32,216 nucleotides of DNA from an uncultured Lachnospiraceae bacterium (GTDB taxonomy: Bacteria > Bacillota > Clostridia > Lachnospirales > Lachnospiraceae): assembly GCA_947644545.1 (NCBI GenBank), contig CANRZW010000041.1, forward strand, positions 1 through 32,216. Reading direction: 5' to 3'. Below the pieces are notes generated by a model, which was not told the origin of the DNA, did no database searches, and saw nothing but the letters and a program-made list of their open reading frames with translations. The translations under genes and the position numbers were made by a program. Positions 31,734 to 32,216 of the stretch are shown here, piece by piece; the stretch's first letter is position 1; each line of letters opens with the position of its first letter.

Positions 31734-32216
31734 ATGAAGAAAGTGATTCCATTACTGGCCGCCCTCGGCCTGACGTTTGGGCTGCTGACAGCCTGCGGCG
31801 AGAGCGCTCCGCTCCTTAGCGCCGCCGACTACGAACTGGATCCGGCCGCCAATACCACCAGCAAAGAAGTGTCTGTCGGCGACAATGCCGAGACTTTCCT
31901 CGCCGCCTACGGTGATTACAAGATCTTCACTTCTCTCGCAGGCGGAGAATATCAGGCGCTTGCCGCGGAAGAGATTCCTTTTGATTCCGCCGTCACGCTC
32001 CTGCTGCCCACCTTTTTCATCGACGGTGAAGCCACGGATCTGGACCGGTTCTGTGAGGAGCACGAGATCGAGAAGACAAAGCTGACTGCCACCCTCAGTT
32101 CCGAGGCATTCTTACAGGAGCACACCGTCATCTACAGCTATCTTCTCTTTACATGGGAAAACGGCGCCATCACTGATATCCGTTCCGAATACATGGATTA
32201 CAATGAGGACGCCGCC
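31734..32216 (+). CDS. Putative lipoprotein, 3' end outside window
   Basis: From the ATG at 31734 the frame stays open for 161 codons to the window edge. The start is a lipoprotein signal: MKK, a hydrophobic stretch and the lipobox LTAC with Cys21. The mature part has no family I recognise; segments include NAETFLAAYGDYKIFTSLAGG, AEEIPFDSAVTLLLPTFFIDGE and YSYLLFTWENGAITDIRSEY. It contains two Cys besides none in pairs, so no obvious metal site. AGAAAGGA lies about 12 bases before the ATG. It is separated from the tRNA by a terminator. It is likely anchored on the outer face of the membrane. Function unknown. Confidence 0.75.
   Translation, partial: MKKVIPLLAALGLTFGLLTACGESAPLLSAADYELDPAANTTSKEVSVGDNAETFLAAYGDYKIFTSLAGGEYQALAAEEIPFDSAVTLLLPTFFIDGEATDLDRFCEEHEIEKTKLTATLSSEAFLQEHTVIYSYLLFTWENGAITDIRSEYMDYNEDAA

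Overview
The window looks like chromosome of an anaerobic Firmicute of the class Clostridia, most likely a Lachnospiraceae-type gut bacterium. The evidence is moderate GC content, strong AGGAGG-type ribosome binding sites, a single-chain clostridial PurL, a NiaR repressor, a YerC/TrpR-like protein, TnpW/TnpX-type mobile DNA, and ECF sigma factor pairs. This placement is inferred from gene families, not from a marker gene.

Layout. Positions 1-1680 are the wreck of a mobile element on the minus strand. It holds a PD-(D/E)XK nuclease of the Rpn/transposase type (cut by the window edge), an intact tnpW, the last ~70 codons of a DnaC-like helicase loader, and a serine recombinase N-terminus fused in frame to what looks like a relaxase tail. 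Positions 1680-12350 are mostly housekeeping: a zinc-ribbon membrane protein with acidic repeats, purL with a structured leader, a GDT1-type cation exporter, an orphan substrate-binding lipoprotein, a TRIC channel with a DUF1836 protein, yerC, a degenerate LytM membrane protein and niaR. Positions 12400-13090 hold a cold-shock gene and a promoter-to-terminator unit that could be a small RNA.

Positions 13089-17930 form a metabolic locus. A leftward operon (AtuA-like/DUF1446, a small AtuA C-terminal-like protein, a CaiB/BaiF CoA-transferase) is divergent from a LacI-family regulator and a DUF3842 gene. Two near-identical palindromes, 53 bp apart, bracket the operon promoter and are the probable LacI-family operators.

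Positions 17955-24300 hold four leftward signalling genes: a soluble hybrid histidine kinase with one dead receiver, a helical-repeat HD-GYP protein, a cytoplasmic BMP-type binding protein with a ParB-like N-terminal region, and a metallophosphoesterase overlapping it by 4 bp. None has a secretion signal or an evident membrane segment. This is the best candidate for an undescribed system in the window.

Positions 24500-30700 are envelope-related: a secreted Cys/His-repeat protein, an ECF sigma factor followed by a membrane protein and a two-gene ABC exporter, then a second ECF sigma factor with a membrane-anchored probable anti-sigma factor. Positions 30860-31360 are the scar of a collapsed sugar-utilisation locus (GntR-type regulator fragment plus the C-terminus of a sugar-phosphate isomerase-like protein with its terminator). 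The window ends with tRNA-Trp(CCA) and the first 161 codons of a lipoprotein gene.
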